Origin: a bacterium
GTDB lineage: Bacteria > Bacteroidota > Ignavibacteria > Kapaibacteriales > UBA2268
Assembly (NCBI GenBank): GCA_024711295.1
Contig: JANJTB010000002.1
Span: forward strand, 1-64,000
DNA length: 64,000 nt
Direction of reading: 5' to 3'
Of this stretch, positions 1 through 9,774 are shown one piece after another (position 1 is the stretch's first letter; each line of letters opens with the position of its first letter). The position numbers and the translations under genes are program-made. Below the pieces are notes generated by a model. That model did no database searches, was not told where the DNA came from, and was given only the letters and a program-made list of their open reading frames with translations.

Positions 1-1266
1 TTACCTTAATACCTGAAATTTTTGAGAATATTCCCTACCACCTGATTTTACAACAAAGATGTAAGTACCTGCTATAAAAGTATTTGGTATAGTAATGTTT
101 GGTTCGTTTACTTTCTGGTCTAAAAGTACATCACCTTTCATATCTAAAATTCTGACTGTGTCAGCATTTTCAAAATTTACGGTTATTTTTTCTGGTTCTA
201 CTTTAATAATAAAATGACCTAATTGATTCTTTGGAACTGACGTTGTTGAACTTTTTAATAATGCTATGCTTTGATAAGTTTCTTGAAAAATAACTATTTT
301 ATCATCATCTGACTTAATAGAAATTATTATTCTTGATCCATCCCTCATTAAACTACTTTGATAAATGTCGGGATATTGATAAAAATATATACCATAATTA
401 GTAATGTCAACTTCTTGATAAATCAAATAATAATCGTTTGAGAGAAGACAAAAATTTAAACCAATTTGACTAACGTCACTCGTTTTCACAACATTACCTG
501 TTTCAGTTTCTAATATTTTTACAATATTAGAATTATGAGTTGCAAGACCTATCAGCAAATTATTGTCAGATAATTGTATTTTTCTGAAACCGTCATCGTT
601 ACCTTCAGGTACTTCGTAATCTCTTATTGGCTTTAATGTATTTGCATCCCAAAGGGTTACTTTAGGTTTGCCTTCATACTTAGTACCCGTAATGAAGTAT
701 TTGCCATCTTTTGAATAGTGTAATTGTTCAATCCTATCGTAAGGAATTTTTTTAATTACTTTGTTTTCAAGTAAATCAAAAAGAAGAATTTCGTTAGTTG
801 GTTTTTGTGGGAAAGGGTGTCCCGTGTAAAGCGTAATCAGTATATGTCTGCTATCCGGAGCAAAAGAACTAAGATAAAAAGATTTACCGTCAACTAATAC
901 TTCTGAAGTAATCCTCCTATCCAATTTCATCTGTTCCGTGTCCCATAAATAAACACCACCAGGTCGGCAATTTAAAAGTTTTTTGCCGTCAGGTGAAATT
1001 TCGAGATATAGACTGGCTTCGGTTAATCCCCCTTTATCAAAAGTTGCTACAAACTCACCTGTCGCAACATCAAGTTTTTTGATGTCAGCACCAATAGCAC
1101 AATAAATAAACTTGCCGTCAGGTGAGAATTTTGCATCAATAACCCCAGCTTGTGGCTTCTCCCATACCACTTCCAGAGAGAGTTGAGCAAAAGAGTCAGC
1201 AGTAGTAGCGGCAAAAAGTATTGCCACGAGCGATAAGAGCAAAGCTCTTGATTTTAGTTGTTTCAT
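1..1266 (-). CDS. Secreted WD40-like repeat protein with type IX sorting domain
   Basis: 421 aa, complete; the stop codon is the first three bases of the window. An N-terminal signal peptide (about residues 8-28, hydrophobic core ending in FAQ) is followed by beta-propeller-like repeats with the recurring pattern F/I-SPDGK-hydrophobic (near residues 47, 91 and 134). The last ~75 residues have the form of a type IX secretion C-terminal sorting domain (VRILDMKGD, then GTYIFVVKSGG and a basic C-terminus). By family knowledge such proteins cross the outer membrane through T9SS and are surface-attached or released. A GGAGG ribosome site lies 7 nt before the ATG, which supports the start. It appears monocistronic, with a good promoter upstream at 1381-1412. 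The substrate or partner is unknown. Confidence 0.85.
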   Translation of the reverse strand: MKQLKSRALLLSLVAILFAATTADSFAQLSLEVVWEKPQAGVIDAKFSPDGKFIYCAIGADIKKLDVATGEFVATFDKGGLTEASLYLEISPDGKKLLNCRPGGVYLWDTEQMKLDRRITSEVLVDGKSFYLSSFAPDSRHILITLYTGHPFPQKPTNEILLFDLLENKVIKKIPYDRIEQLHYSKDGKYFITGTKYEGKPKVTLWDANTLKPIRDYEVPEGNDDGFRKIQLSDNNLLIGLATHNSNIVKILETETGNVVKTSDVSQIGLNFCLLSNDYYLIYQEVDITNYGIYFYQYPDIYQSSLMRDGSRIIISIKSDDDKIVIFQETYQSIALLKSSTTSVPKNQLGHFIIKVEPEKITVNFENADTVRILDMKGDVLLDQKVNEPNITIPNTFIAGTYIFVVKSGGREYSQKFQVLR

Positions 1267-1303
1267 AATGAAACCTCCGTATAAGATAAATTAAAAATTA
1301 CAA

Positions 1304-1320
1304 CCTGTCATTTAGACAGG
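1304..1320 (-). other. Hairpin in the 5' leader of the WD40 gene
   Basis: CCTGTC-ATTTA-GACAGG is a perfect 6-bp stem with a 5-nt loop, 38 nt before the ATG and downstream of the predicted promoter, so it should be in the transcript leader. It may stabilise the mRNA or act as an operator. The role is unknown. Confidence 0.3.
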
Positions 1321-1380
1321 AATGCATGAAAATACGGTCCCGACCTATAGATTTTTTCTAATATTTACTAATTATCAATA

Positions 1381-1412
1381 CAAAATTAAATAAACTTTGT
1401 TTCTAATGCAAA
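1381..1412 (-). promoter_or_regulatory. Bacteroidota-type promoter of the WD40 gene
   Basis: Read on the minus strand, TTTG (1412-1409), a 20-nt spacer and TAATTTTG (1388-1381) match the TTTG / TAnnTTTG consensus of the Bacteroidota primary sigma factor. It would give a leader of about 110 nt before the ATG at 1266. Confidence 0.55.
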
Positions 1413-1670
1413 TTGAAATTCTCTATAAATTATTTTAATAGTAAATTTTTGCTAATTTTGAATATAATAATTAACCCGAGAGTACAAAATATGACAAAAA
1501 AACCACTAACTTTGCATTACAAAAATAAACCAAGTTTTTTTGCATGCTCTGATCCTAGTACAAGATAGCTTTGATTATTTATTTTAAAAAAAGAAATGAA
1601 TAGGAATTACAAATATGAATAGATTCTTCGTTATTAATTGCTGGGGCTGTTGTGCGGCTATTTTATAAGA
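1413..1670. other. Non-coding gap with no recognised element
   Basis: This AT-rich stretch lies between the WD40 promoter and the tRNA. I see isolated TAnnTTTG-like words (for example 1453-1460 and 1507-1514) but none with a TTTG at the right spacing, and no credible reading frame. Confidence 0.5.
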
Positions 1671-1699
1671 GTAAGCTTTATTTGTGCTGCTGAGCTTAC
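1671..1699 (-). terminator. Hairpin just downstream of tRNA-Ser
   Basis: GTAAGCT (1671-1677) pairs with AGCTTAC (1693-1699), a 7-bp stem with a 15-nt loop starting 6 nt past the tRNA 3' end. On the minus strand only a weak T-rich tail follows, so it may be a processing or weak termination signal. Confidence 0.3.
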
Positions 1700-1704
1700 A
1701 ATTG

Positions 1705-1795
1705 CGGAGAGGGAGGGATTCGAACCCTCGGTAGCGGATGTTACCACTACGTCGGTTTAGCAAACCGGTGCATTCAGCCACTCTGCCACCTCTCC
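1705..1795 (-). tRNA. tRNA-Ser (anticodon GCU)
   Basis: On the minus strand the 7-bp acceptor stem GGAGAGG/CCTCTCC, the GGTTCGAATCC T-arm and the anticodon loop TTGCTAA are all visible. The long variable arm (a 7-bp stem GTAGTGG/CCGCTAC) marks a class II tRNA, and anticodon GCT with discriminator G identifies serine, reading AGC/AGU codons. CCA is not encoded: the 3' end continues GCA-ATT. The first anticodon-stem pair is a C-A mismatch, slightly unusual. Its own promoter is at 1818-1848. Confidence 0.95.
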
Positions 1796-1797
1796 GA

Positions 1798-1812
1798 TTA
1801 GCATTATGCTAA
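1798..1812. repeat. Perfect 15-nt palindrome between the tRNA promoter and tRNA-Ser
   Basis: TTAGCATTATGCTAA is a perfect inverted repeat (7-bp arms, 1-nt centre). It fills the space between the predicted transcription start and the mature tRNA 5' end, so it would form the leader of the precursor or serve as an operator. Confidence 0.45.
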
Positions 1813-1817
1813 GAGTA

Positions 1818-1848
1818 CAAAAGTAATACTTTTTCTGATTATAGCAAA
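1818..1848 (-). promoter_or_regulatory. Promoter of tRNA-Ser
   Basis: On the minus strand TTTG (1848-1845), 19 nt, then TACTTTTG (1825-1818) match the Bacteroidota promoter pattern. The predicted start is close to 1812, about 17 nt before the tRNA. It begins 4 nt after the stop of the SDR gene, so the tRNA is probably transcribed independently. Confidence 0.6.
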
Positions 1849-1851
1849 ATT

Positions 1852-2619
1852 TTATTTTCTGTTTACTACCATTGCGGTAGCTTGATCAGTAGGTGTTACC
1901 ATAATGTCTTGAATCATGACATGTCCGGGTCTTGTAGCAACGAACAAGGCAATATCTGCAATATCTTCACCTATAAGCGGAGTAAACTGTTTATAAACAT
2001 TCTCTGCCTTTTCTGAATCACCATGGAATCTTACCAAAGAAAATTCAGTTTCGACCATACCAGGGTCAATGTTGCAAACTCTTACTCCTGTCCCATTCAA
2101 ATCAATTGCCATAGCTTCAGAAATTGTTCTTACAGCACTCTTGGTGGCACAATATACATTACCTTTTGGGTAGGCGGCTCTTCCGGCAATTGAAGAAATA
2201 TTGATGACCATGCCACTACTTTTTGCTACCATTATAGGAAGAACTAATCTTGATATATACAAAAGACCTTTCATATTGGTATCAATCATCTCTTCCCAAT
2301 CATTTATGTCTCCGTCTTGAATAGTACTCAAACCCCTTGCCAAGCCAGCATTATTAACTAAAATATCAATTTTTTTTAACTCATCCGGAATGGAGTCAAA
2401 TGCAATTTTTACATTTTCGAAATTCCTGATATCATTTTCGATGGTAATGACTCGAACTCCATATTTAGCCGTTAGTTCTTTGCTCAATTCATCAATCAAG
2501 TTAACTCTTCTGGCTGTTATTATCAAATTACAACAATGCTCTGCAAATTTTGTAGCAATAGCTTTACCAATACCTGCAGATGCTCCTGTCACTAATGCAA
2601 CTTTATTTTTTAAATTCAT
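1852..2619 (-). CDS. SDR family NADP-dependent oxidoreductase, YdfG-like
   Basis: 255 aa, the usual SDR length. It shows the cofactor motif TGASAGIGKA (residues 11-20), the NNAG motif near residue 90, a catalytic serine in NISSIAG and the YCATK active-site tyrosine/lysine pair. Sequence around the active site (ILVNNAGLA, MIDTN-KGLLY, GNVY-ATK) and the 'GTGVRV-IDPGMVETEFS-VRF' segment resemble E. coli YdfG, a 3-hydroxy acid/malonic semialdehyde dehydrogenase that oxidises L-allo-threonine and serine. The exact substrate cannot be fixed from sequence. It starts 3 nt after the TraB-like gene, so the two are likely co-transcribed with comM. Confidence 0.88.
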   Translation of the reverse strand: MNLKNKVALVTGASAGIGKAIATKFAEHCCNLIITARRVNLIDELSKELTAKYGVRVITIENDIRNFENVKIAFDSIPDELKKIDILVNNAGLARGLSTIQDGDINDWEEMIDTNMKGLLYISRLVLPIMVAKSSGMVINISSIAGRAAYPKGNVYCATKSAVRTISEAMAIDLNGTGVRVCNIDPGMVETEFSLVRFHGDSEKAENVYKQFTPLIGEDIADIALFVATRPGHVMIQDIMVTPTDQATAMVVNRK

Positions 2620-2622
2620 ATA

Positions 2623-3510
2623 TTAAAACCTTTTAATTTTGTAACCATTATTCTTCAGTAGGTTAATTACTCCCCTTTCTCCTATCAAATGAGCAGCACC
2701 CACCACTACAAAGTATGTTTTATCCTGATTTAAATAGTCAATAATCTTTTCAACCATTTTTTCATTACGTTTATAATTAAGTTTTTCCATTACAAGAGCG
2801 AACTCCTTATTTTCGCTACCATGATTGGATAATTTCTCAATGGTTTTATCGTCACCTGATTTCCAAGCGTTTATAATTTCTTTAATTGCATCATCTGATG
2901 AATCAAGCTCATCAACCATAAATTGTAAATAATCTCCTGTAAATTCTCCAAGCTCATCCATCAGCTCCATTTGAGATTTAAGAGATTCAATTTCCATAAC
3001 TTCCTTGTTATTCTTTCGGGCTTTATCAAGAAAATACATATCAATACCTTCTGCAGCTGAAAATCCTGAACTTTTGTATGAATCTGATTGAAGATACATA
3101 ACAGCAAACCATGGTTTGAACTTGTTATACAAGAATCTTGGGATATTATTTGCTTCAAATTTTTGGGCAATCTTTTTAAAAAGCCCTGGTTCCAATTCAG
3201 ATTCCAGGGTTCTCTCATCTTTGAAAGTAAGATAATTCATTATTTCCATAGGAGAAATTTTATCTATGACAATTTCGAGGACCAAAGCATCAGACTCCTC
3301 AAAAGAACTTTCAATTGCAGGATGTAGCGGGTATAATGAGCTATCGGCAAGATGAATCGAACCCAACATATAAACTACACCCTTTTCGCTACTAACCCTC
3401 CAGAGCAAAGTCTCAGCTGATTTTGAAACAATTGGAGAAAAAAGTAAAATAATCAATAAATACTTGAACTTCACAATTTTTGAAGGATTTTTTAAATAAT
3501 TCATAATCAT
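2623..3510 (-). CDS. TraB/GumN family protein
   Basis: 295 aa from the ATG at 3510. A hydrophobic N-terminal segment ([12 protein letters not shown]) is a signal peptide or membrane anchor. The family hallmarks are GSIHLAD about 25 residues later and the C-terminal [15 protein letters not shown], the two histidine motifs of the TraB/GumN/TIKI metalloprotease-like superfamily, with acidic ExD/EIE residues between. Bacterial members are poorly characterised; a periplasmic peptidase-like role is inference. I chose the ATG at 3510 because it overlaps the comM stop as ATGA-type coupling; an upstream in-frame TTG at 3516 and an ATG at 3504 are alternatives. Confidence 0.82.
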   Translation of the reverse strand: MIMNYLKNPSKIVKFKYLLIILLFSPIVSKSAETLLWRVSSEKGVVYMLGSIHLADSSLYPLHPAIESSFEESDALVLEIVIDKISPMEIMNYLTFKDERTLESELEPGLFKKIAQKFEANNIPRFLYNKFKPWFAVMYLQSDSYKSSGFSAAEGIDMYFLDKARKNNKEVMEIESLKSQMELMDELGEFTGDYLQFMVDELDSSDDAIKEIINAWKSGDDKTIEKLSNHGSENKEFALVMEKLNYKRNEKMVEKIIDYLNQDKTYFVVVGAAHLIGERGVINLLKNNGYKIKRF

Positions 3511-5045
3511 TTCCAATATTCCCTATCTAAACTTCTATATTGAATAGCTTCGCTTATATGTGACGTGCTTATCTTCTCAGAATTTGATAAATCTGCAATC
3601 GTCCTTGCAACTTTAAGAATTCTGTCGTATGCTCTTGCAGACAAGCCTAACCTTGACATTGCAAGTTTTAGCAGTTCTTGTGATGAATTATCCAAATCAC
3701 AATACTCCTTAATTTCTTGAGAACTCATGTCAGCATTTTTGAATGAAAATGATCCCTGAAATCTTTTTAATTGAATTTCTCTGGCTTTAATGACTCTGCT
3801 TCGGATTGACTTACTGTTCTCACCTTCACGTTTTGATGAAAGTTCCTGATACTTTACAGCAGGTACTTCTACATGAAGGTCAATACGGTCTAATAATGGA
3901 CCGGAAATCTTGCTTAAGTAGTTTTGAATCTTTTGAGGGGTACAACTGCATTGTTTTGTAGGATCTCCGAAATTGCCACATGGGCAAGGGTTCATTGAAC
4001 AAAGCATCATAAAATTAGCAGGGTATTCAACTGACGTTTTTGTACGAGAAATAACAATCTTTTTATCCTCAAGAGGTTGGCGCAACACCTCAAGAACATT
4101 TCTTGCAAATTCAGGTAATTCATCCAAGAACAAAACACCGTGATGAGCAAGCGAAATTTCTCCGGGTTTGATTCTGTTCATACCTCCACCAACCAATGCT
4201 GCATCGGATATGGTATGATGTGGTGAGCGGAATGGTCTCAATTTAACCAAAGGAGTGTCATTTGTCAAAAATCCTGTAACAGAATGAATCTTTGTAGTTT
4301 CGAGTGACTCTTCAAGTGTAAGCGGTGGCAATATTGTGGTAATCCTTTTAGCAAGCATAGTTTTACCCGAGCCCGGGGGTCCAATCATAAGCAAATTATG
4401 ACCACCTGCAGCCGACACCTCCATTGCTCGTTTTACAATTTCCTGCCCTTTTACATCCTTCATATCAAGATAATGCTCAATATCATCATTTTCAAAATAT
4501 TTATGTATATCCGTAAAATGCGGTTCAATGTCAATTTCATCATTTAAAAACTCAACTGCTTGTCTGAGAGAATTTACAGGTATAACCATAATACCTTTAA
4601 CCATAGCAGCTTCACCGGCGTTCTCTTCAGGCATAAGCAATTTTGAAAAGCCTTTTTCTCTTGCTTCCAGTGCTATAGATAAAGCACCGTGAATTGGTCG
4701 TAACATACCTTCAAGAGAAAGCTCACCCATTGCCATAACATCATTTGACTTTACATAATCAAAATTCCCTGAAGCAGCTAGAATACCCAGCGCTATAGGC
4801 AAATCAAATCCGCTTCCCTCTTTTCTTACATCTGCTGGTGCTAGATTAACTGTTATTTTCTTATTGGGGAAGACGAAATTTGAATTCTTGATTGCCGCTG
4901 TAACTCTTTCTCTAGATTCTTTAACTGCAGAATCAGGCAAACCAACAACCGAAAAAGCCGGTAATTGATTATCCAAATGAGTCTCTATTTCAACATTAAA
5001 TGCGTCAATACCAATGATTGAAGCTGAGTTTATCTTCGAATACAT
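3507..5045 (-). CDS. comM: Mg-chelatase-like AAA+ ATPase ComM/YifB
   Basis: 512 aa, the normal ComM length. The N-terminal ~190 residues are the ribosomal-S5-fold/Lon-protease-like domain ([29 protein letters not shown]). Then comes the Mg-chelatase AAA+ domain with Walker A GPPGSGKT (about 218-225), [16 protein letters not shown] and Walker [12 protein letters not shown]-terminal zinc-like [11 protein letters not shown] cluster and the helical domain [18 protein letters not shown] finish the protein. The family includes the branch-migration helicase that extends heteroduplex during natural transformation; here it suggests DNA uptake or recombination capacity but is no proof. It is first gene of the minus-strand group and is coupled to the TraB-like gene. 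Confidence 0.95.
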   Translation of the reverse strand: MYSKINSASIIGIDAFNVEIETHLDNQLPAFSVVGLPDSAVKESRERVTAAIKNSNFVFPNKKITVNLAPADVRKEGSGFDLPIALGILAASGNFDYVKSNDVMAMGELSLEGMLRPIHGALSIALEAREKGFSKLLMPEENAGEAAMVKGIMVIPVNSLRQAVEFLNDEIDIEPHFTDIHKYFENDDIEHYLDMKDVKGQEIVKRAMEVSAAGGHNLLMIGPPGSGKTMLAKRITTILPPLTLEESLETTKIHSVTGFLTNDTPLVKLRPFRSPHHTISDAALVGGGMNRIKPGEISLAHHGVLFLDELPEFARNVLEVLRQPLEDKKIVISRTKTSVEYPANFMMLCSMNPCPCGNFGDPTKQCSCTPQKIQNYLSKISGPLLDRIDLHVEVPAVKYQELSSKREGENSKSIRSRVIKAREIQLKRFQGSFSFKNADMSSQEIKEYCDLDNSSQELLKLAMSRLGLSARAYDRILKVARTIADLSNSEKISTSHISEAIQYRSLDREYWK

Positions 5046-5168
5046 ACTTTTTTCATAATGTATATTTTTAAATTACAAATTTGCATGTTTTTCCTGAATT
5101 ATGGAACAATTTTTGACATGTTTTTATTATAATTAAGAAATTTATCAAGTAATTCGTCATTAACATAG

Positions 5169-5176
5169 TACTTTTG
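5169..5176 (+). promoter_or_regulatory. Possible -7 element of the TamB-like gene
   Basis: TACTTTTG matches TAnnTTTG and lies 20 nt before the ATG, but no TTTG is seen at the expected distance upstream. Confidence 0.3.
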
Positions 5177-5196
5177 CAAAGATTTATTCAAGCTGA

Positions 5197-8100
5197 ATGG
5201 AAGAAAACTCGTTAGACAATATCGCAGATGGTTCAAATAAAAAGTCCAAAAGAGGCACTTTTAGGAAAATTCTATTGTATCTACTTTTAGCAGTCTTTGT
5301 ATTTAGCATATCAATCATCATATTATCCCAGTTTAGATTTTTTAGAAATTTTGCGCTTAAACAAATTACTGCACTGATTAATAATGAATTAATAGCAACA
5401 GTTGAGATTGATGATTTAACTTTTTTAAACTTGGACGGACTAAAACTATACGGAGTCAGATTAATTGCTGATGGGGATACACTAGCAAATGTAAGAGAAT
5501 TAATATTGAATTTCAATATCAGGTCTGTGATTAACCAAAAAGTTAAGATAAATAAAATCATTTTTATTAATCCAAAAATCCGACTACTTCGCAACTCAGT
5601 TGATTCATTATGGAATTATGACAAAATTGCTTATCCAAGCAAAGATACAACAAGTAGCGGTATTCCTAATTGGGAATTTCTGGCAAAGAAAATAGAATTT
5701 AGGAATGCTGAGTTTTTGCGTTATGATTCTACATTACCTTATATCAATTATTCAATGATGGACTACGACCATATAAGTTTGAATAACTTCAATATGGTAT
5801 TGAGTGCAGACATAAAATTGAATAAGAATTATTATCAAGCACAAATTCATAATCTTACAGGACTTGAAGAATATTCAAGGTTAAGATTTCAAAATTTATC
5901 AGCAAAATTATTAGTGAGTCCGAATATAATATCCGTAAAAGATTTTTATTCAAAAGTTAATGAAACAGACCTTGACATCAATGTTGAGATGAGAAACTTT
6001 AACGTTTTTGATACAATTAACGAACCGGATATTGCAAAAGCTGAGTTTAAAATGTCGGCCAAAGGCTATAACATTCAAGATTCGGTTATCCAAAAGTTTG
6101 CTTCAATACCTATTAAATTCGGCAATTCAGCCGATATTAAGATTGATGCTTACGGTAACCTGAATAATTTGAATGTTGAAAGACTTAAGCTTCAGACCGG
6201 TAATTCTGACATCAATATTGTTGGTAATCTCAAAAATCTATTAGATATTGATAACTTCATTTATGAATTTTCACTTGATAATTCAAATTTTACAAGAACT
6301 GATATTATCAAAGTACTTTCGAATTTGGAATTGGATGCAATACCTGATTTTGGTTCTGCTCTCAGCAAAAGGCTATATGTCAAGGGCTTTTTAGATAGTG
6401 TATATACTGATTTTGATATTTCCAGTAATCTTGGTCAAATAGTTGCAAAAGCCGGTATTAACTATGCTTATGAAAAAATGAGGTACTTCGCTGAGGTTAA
6501 TACAAATTCATTAAATTTGGCTAAAGTACTGCATAATCCAGAATTACAGTCAAATATTAACGGTACATTGTATTTCAAAGGTGTAGGAACAGATACAGAC
6601 AATCTTGAGGCTTTTTTGATAGCAAAATTAAATTCTTCTTCATATCAGGATATTAAGTTTGATGAACTTATTACAAATATTAATATCAAAGAAAGAATTG
6701 TTAGGCTCGACACCCTCAGATTTAAACCAAATACTAGCTTAGATAGTCTTGATAGTAACACTTACAATGATGATGAATTTATTGACATAACAGGTTCTAT
6801 TGGAATTGATAACATTGAACAGCCTGATTTTGACCTTATTTTTAACTTTGAATCAGTAAATTTAAAGAAGCTGCTGAATATTCAAACACTTCCAAATTAT
6901 TTCACTGCAAATTTCGGAGTCAAAATTCATGGTTTAAGTCTTGATAGTTTAAAAGGTGATTTTTCGAGTTATGTAACAGGGTTAAGTTTTGATGATAGAG
7001 CATTTTTCCCTTTCAAAATGGATATAAAAATTAACCAGGAAGATAATGCGCAGAAGGAATTAATAATAAACTCGGATTTATTTGACTTTAATCTTAGCGG
7101 AAAATTCAACCTTGATGAATTAATTAATACTGTTATATATCAGGGGCAACATACAGCTTCATATATTTTGGACAAAATCTATTCATTCAACCCTACAAGT
7201 ATTGAGTCAGTTGATAGCCTAAAAATATCAATGCCCAATATGTCGAAATTCCCTCAGATGGATGCTGTACTTAAGTTAAAGGTAAGTGATATATCCCCTG
7301 TTAATATCTTTCTAGATTCAATCAGCTTATATAGTGACATAGAATTAAATACTAGCATCAAAACAACAGACAACTCAAGCAGAATTATAATTGATTCTCT
7401 TAAATTGGTTTTTTTTGAAGTAAATTCAAAGCAATTCAGACTACAAACCACAGGATTGTCTTTCAGCGGTGAACTTAAAACATCACTTATAGATTCAACA
7501 GCTAAAATTGACTTATTTGAGTTAAATTTCGATAAGCACGCTGATTTTAAATTTAATGATGTATCATTTGATTCCTCAAAAATTAATGTAAAATTTGCAG
7601 ATGATGTAGTAAATTACTTTATTGACTTTAATCTGAATAAGATCTTAAATTTTCATACACTTGGTAATATCTCAATATCGGACTCTTTATTAGTGATTAA
7701 CTCTGATAGTACAAGGTTTGGTTATGAGAATTTTTTCTTTTGGAAATCTTTAGAAAATTTAAATCTTCATCTGTCAGAAGGTACCATAGATGTCAAAAAT
7801 TTTAATTTTTCCCGTGAGAATGGTGAAAGTATAAAATTGAGCGGTTTAATCAAAGATGATATAGCAAAGGACTTGGTACTCGAGCTGTATCATATTCCGG
7901 TGACTGAATATATGCAGAATAGTATTCCTGAATTTAACAAAAGATTTCCGGGGATGATTGTCAATGTTGATACTGTTAAAGTCAGAGTCAATGGCTCTTT
8001 GGATAAACCCAGAGTTATCACCTCAATTCAATCCGATAGCATCGTTTTTAACAACTATAAAATTGGTCAACTTAATGGCAGGCTTATACATAATCAAACA

Positions 8101-9774
8101 TATATGCATGGTTTTTTTGATATAACTACACCATTTCTTAATAATAAAAAAACGCTCAATATTGATGTAAATTATTTACCGATTTATCTTGGATTAAGTA
8201 ATGAATATCCCTTTTTTGACAGTACAAAGACCTTGGATATAAGATTAAAAGCTATGGGTCTACCAATGGATTTATTGCTTCCTTTTGCTCCTGGTCTCAG
8301 CGAACTAAGTGGCTATACCGATGCCACAATTATTGTTGAAGGATCATTGGATAAGGGACTTAGTTACAGCGGTTCTGCCCAATCAGAAAAATGCAGATTG
8401 AAAATTGAGAATACTAACATTTACTACAATGCAGACCTGAATATAGATTTTAACAAAGATAAAATTACACTTAAAAAAGTATCATTAAGAAATATTCCTG
8501 AAGATGTTAGGTTTGGCAGAATTGGTAAAGCTGAGGTAACAGGCACTATCGAATTATTAGGATTCGACATTGGCGAGCTCGATTTAACTATCAGTGCTGA
8601 CAGATTGTTAGCGATGAGCGATGCTACCATGGTTACAATGCCGGACTTATATGGAGATTTTATATTGACTACCGGTGAAAATCCTCTGAGATTTTATGGT
8701 ACATTGGAAAAACCAAATTTGGATGGCAATGCAAATATAATTTTCGCTCATTTAAAAATGCCTTTAGAACAAAAAAGACAAGCAGTAAGAACATATTTAA
8801 CATATCAAACAATCGGTAATAAAGTCAGAATTCAGAGTACCACAAAAAGAGATACCCTTGAAACAAAGAAAAATAATGATCAGGGCTTAGCACCCAGTAT
8901 TGCTGACTTGATAAATTACAATTTAAGTGCAAAAATACTAGGACAGTTCATTGTAGAAATGGATATGAACCTCATTGGTTCAATGTACGCAGTAATTGCT
9001 ACTCCCGATAGATCACAAACATTAAGATATGAAAAGAAAAGAGAATGGATTGACGGAAAGTTATTTGGTGAAGTTATAGTTAAAGACCAGTCAACAATAA
9101 AGTCATGGAAGCAATTTACAACTGGTGGCAAAATTACATTTCCAACCGGAAGTATCGAAAATCCATCACTTGACTTGTCAGCAACTCATATTGGCACTAT
9201 GAGCGACAATAATGGCAGAAAACAATTTATTGTTAAAATGTTTATAACAGGATATAAAGAAGACCCTAAGGTAAAATTCACTTACTTTATTGACGGTGAG
9301 GAAGCATCTGGTTCGCAAGAGCAGATTAACGAAGATGCTCTGTATCTGTTAGTAACTGGCAGAACCAAAGTTGGCAATACAGGCAATATTAACACATCTC
9401 TTCTCAATGAAGGGTTTGCATCGGGAGTTTCAAATTTTGCTACAAAGGCTCTCAGTGACTTACTTATGGGAACAGGAGTGATTCAAAGTGCTGAATTTGA
9501 TTTCCAAGGTGGATCAATGAATTTGGAAGATGCCACACTAAGACTATCCGGACAGTTGTATGGTGGAATCAGTTGGACTATAGGCGGGACAGTGTCGGAC
9601 CTATCAAGCAATAATCAGATTACTATAGATATTCCCGCATCAGAATTCCTAAGTAATCCTTTCTGGTCAAACTTTGTAGTACAGCTTTCAAAAGCTTCAA
9701 ACAACAACGTATTAGCCAACTCTCAAGATGCAAAAAACTGGGAAGTAAAGATCAAACTCGGTAATAGTTGGTAA
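5197..9774 (+). CDS. TamB-like / AsmA-like translocation and assembly protein
   Basis: 1525 aa. A single N-terminal membrane anchor (about residues 27-48) is followed by a very long repetitive beta-rich region full of alternating hydrophobic residues and Asn/Asp. The C-terminal ~330 residues fit the TamB (DUF490) domain, ending in a beta-strand with terminal tryptophan (EVKIKLGNSW), as TamB proteins end. Family knowledge: TamB/AsmA-like proteins bridge inner and outer membranes as hydrophobic grooves for phospholipid transport and support barrel assembly. In Bacteroidota TamB often works with a TamA/BamA-like partner, which is not in this window. It appears to head an operon reaching the homogentisate dioxygenase. 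Confidence 0.88.
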   Translation: MEENSLDNIADGSNKKSKRGTFRKILLYLLLAVFVFSISIIILSQFRFFRNFALKQITALINNELIATVEIDDLTFLNLDGLKLYGVRLIADGDTLANVRELILNFNIRSVINQKVKINKIIFINPKIRLLRNSVDSLWNYDKIAYPSKDTTSSGIPNWEFLAKKIEFRNAEFLRYDSTLPYINYSMMDYDHISLNNFNMVLSADIKLNKNYYQAQIHNLTGLEEYSRLRFQNLSAKLLVSPNIISVKDFYSKVNETDLDINVEMRNFNVFDTINEPDIAKAEFKMSAKGYNIQDSVIQKFASIPIKFGNSADIKIDAYGNLNNLNVERLKLQTGNSDINIVGNLKNLLDIDNFIYEFSLDNSNFTRTDIIKVLSNLELDAIPDFGSALSKRLYVKGFLDSVYTDFDISSNLGQIVAKAGINYAYEKMRYFAEVNTNSLNLAKVLHNPELQSNINGTLYFKGVGTDTDNLEAFLIAKLNSSSYQDIKFDELITNINIKERIVRLDTLRFKPNTSLDSLDSNTYNDDEFIDITGSIGIDNIEQPDFDLIFNFESVNLKKLLNIQTLPNYFTANFGVKIHGLSLDSLKGDFSSYVTGLSFDDRAFFPFKMDIKINQEDNAQKELIINSDLFDFNLSGKFNLDELINTVIYQGQHTASYILDKIYSFNPTSIESVDSLKISMPNMSKFPQMDAVLKLKVSDISPVNIFLDSISLYSDIELNTSIKTTDNSSRIIIDSLKLVFFEVNSKQFRLQTTGLSFSGELKTSLIDSTAKIDLFELNFDKHADFKFNDVSFDSSKINVKFADDVVNYFIDFNLNKILNFHTLGNISISDSLLVINSDSTRFGYENFFFWKSLENLNLHLSEGTIDVKNFNFSRENGESIKLSGLIKDDIAKDLVLELYHIPVTEYMQNSIPEFNKRFPGMIVNVDTVKVRVNGSLDKPRVITSIQSDSIVFNNYKIGQLNGRLIHNQTYMHGFFDITTPFLNNKKTLNIDVNYLPIYLGLSNEYPFFDSTKTLDIRLKAMGLPMDLLLPFAPGLSELSGYTDATIIVEGSLDKGLSYSGSAQSEKCRLKIENTNIYYNADLNIDFNKDKITLKKVSLRNIPEDVRFGRIGKAEVTGTIELLGFDIGELDLTISADRLLAMSDATMVTMPDLYGDFILTTGENPLRFYGTLEKPNLDGNANIIFAHLKMPLEQKRQAVRTYLTYQTIGNKVRIQSTTKRDTLETKKNNDQGLAPSIADLINYNLSAKILGQFIVEMDMNLIGSMYAVIATPDRSQTLRYEKKREWIDGKLFGEVIVKDQSTIKSWKQFTTGGKITFPTGSIENPSLDLSATHIGTMSDNNGRKQFIVKMFITGYKEDPKVKFTYFIDGEEASGSQEQINEDALYLLVTGRTKVGNTGNINTSLLNEGFASGVSNFATKALSDLLMGTGVIQSAEFDFQGGSMNLEDATLRLSGQLYGGISWTIGGTVSDLSSNNQITIDIPASEFLSNPFWSNFVVQLSKASNNNVLANSQDAKNWEVKIKLGNSW

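Noticed and set aside
1584-1781. 65-codon minus-strand reading frame over the tRNA-Ser
   Set aside because: It overlaps the tRNA gene, has no ribosome site and its protein is low complexity; the tRNA is certain.
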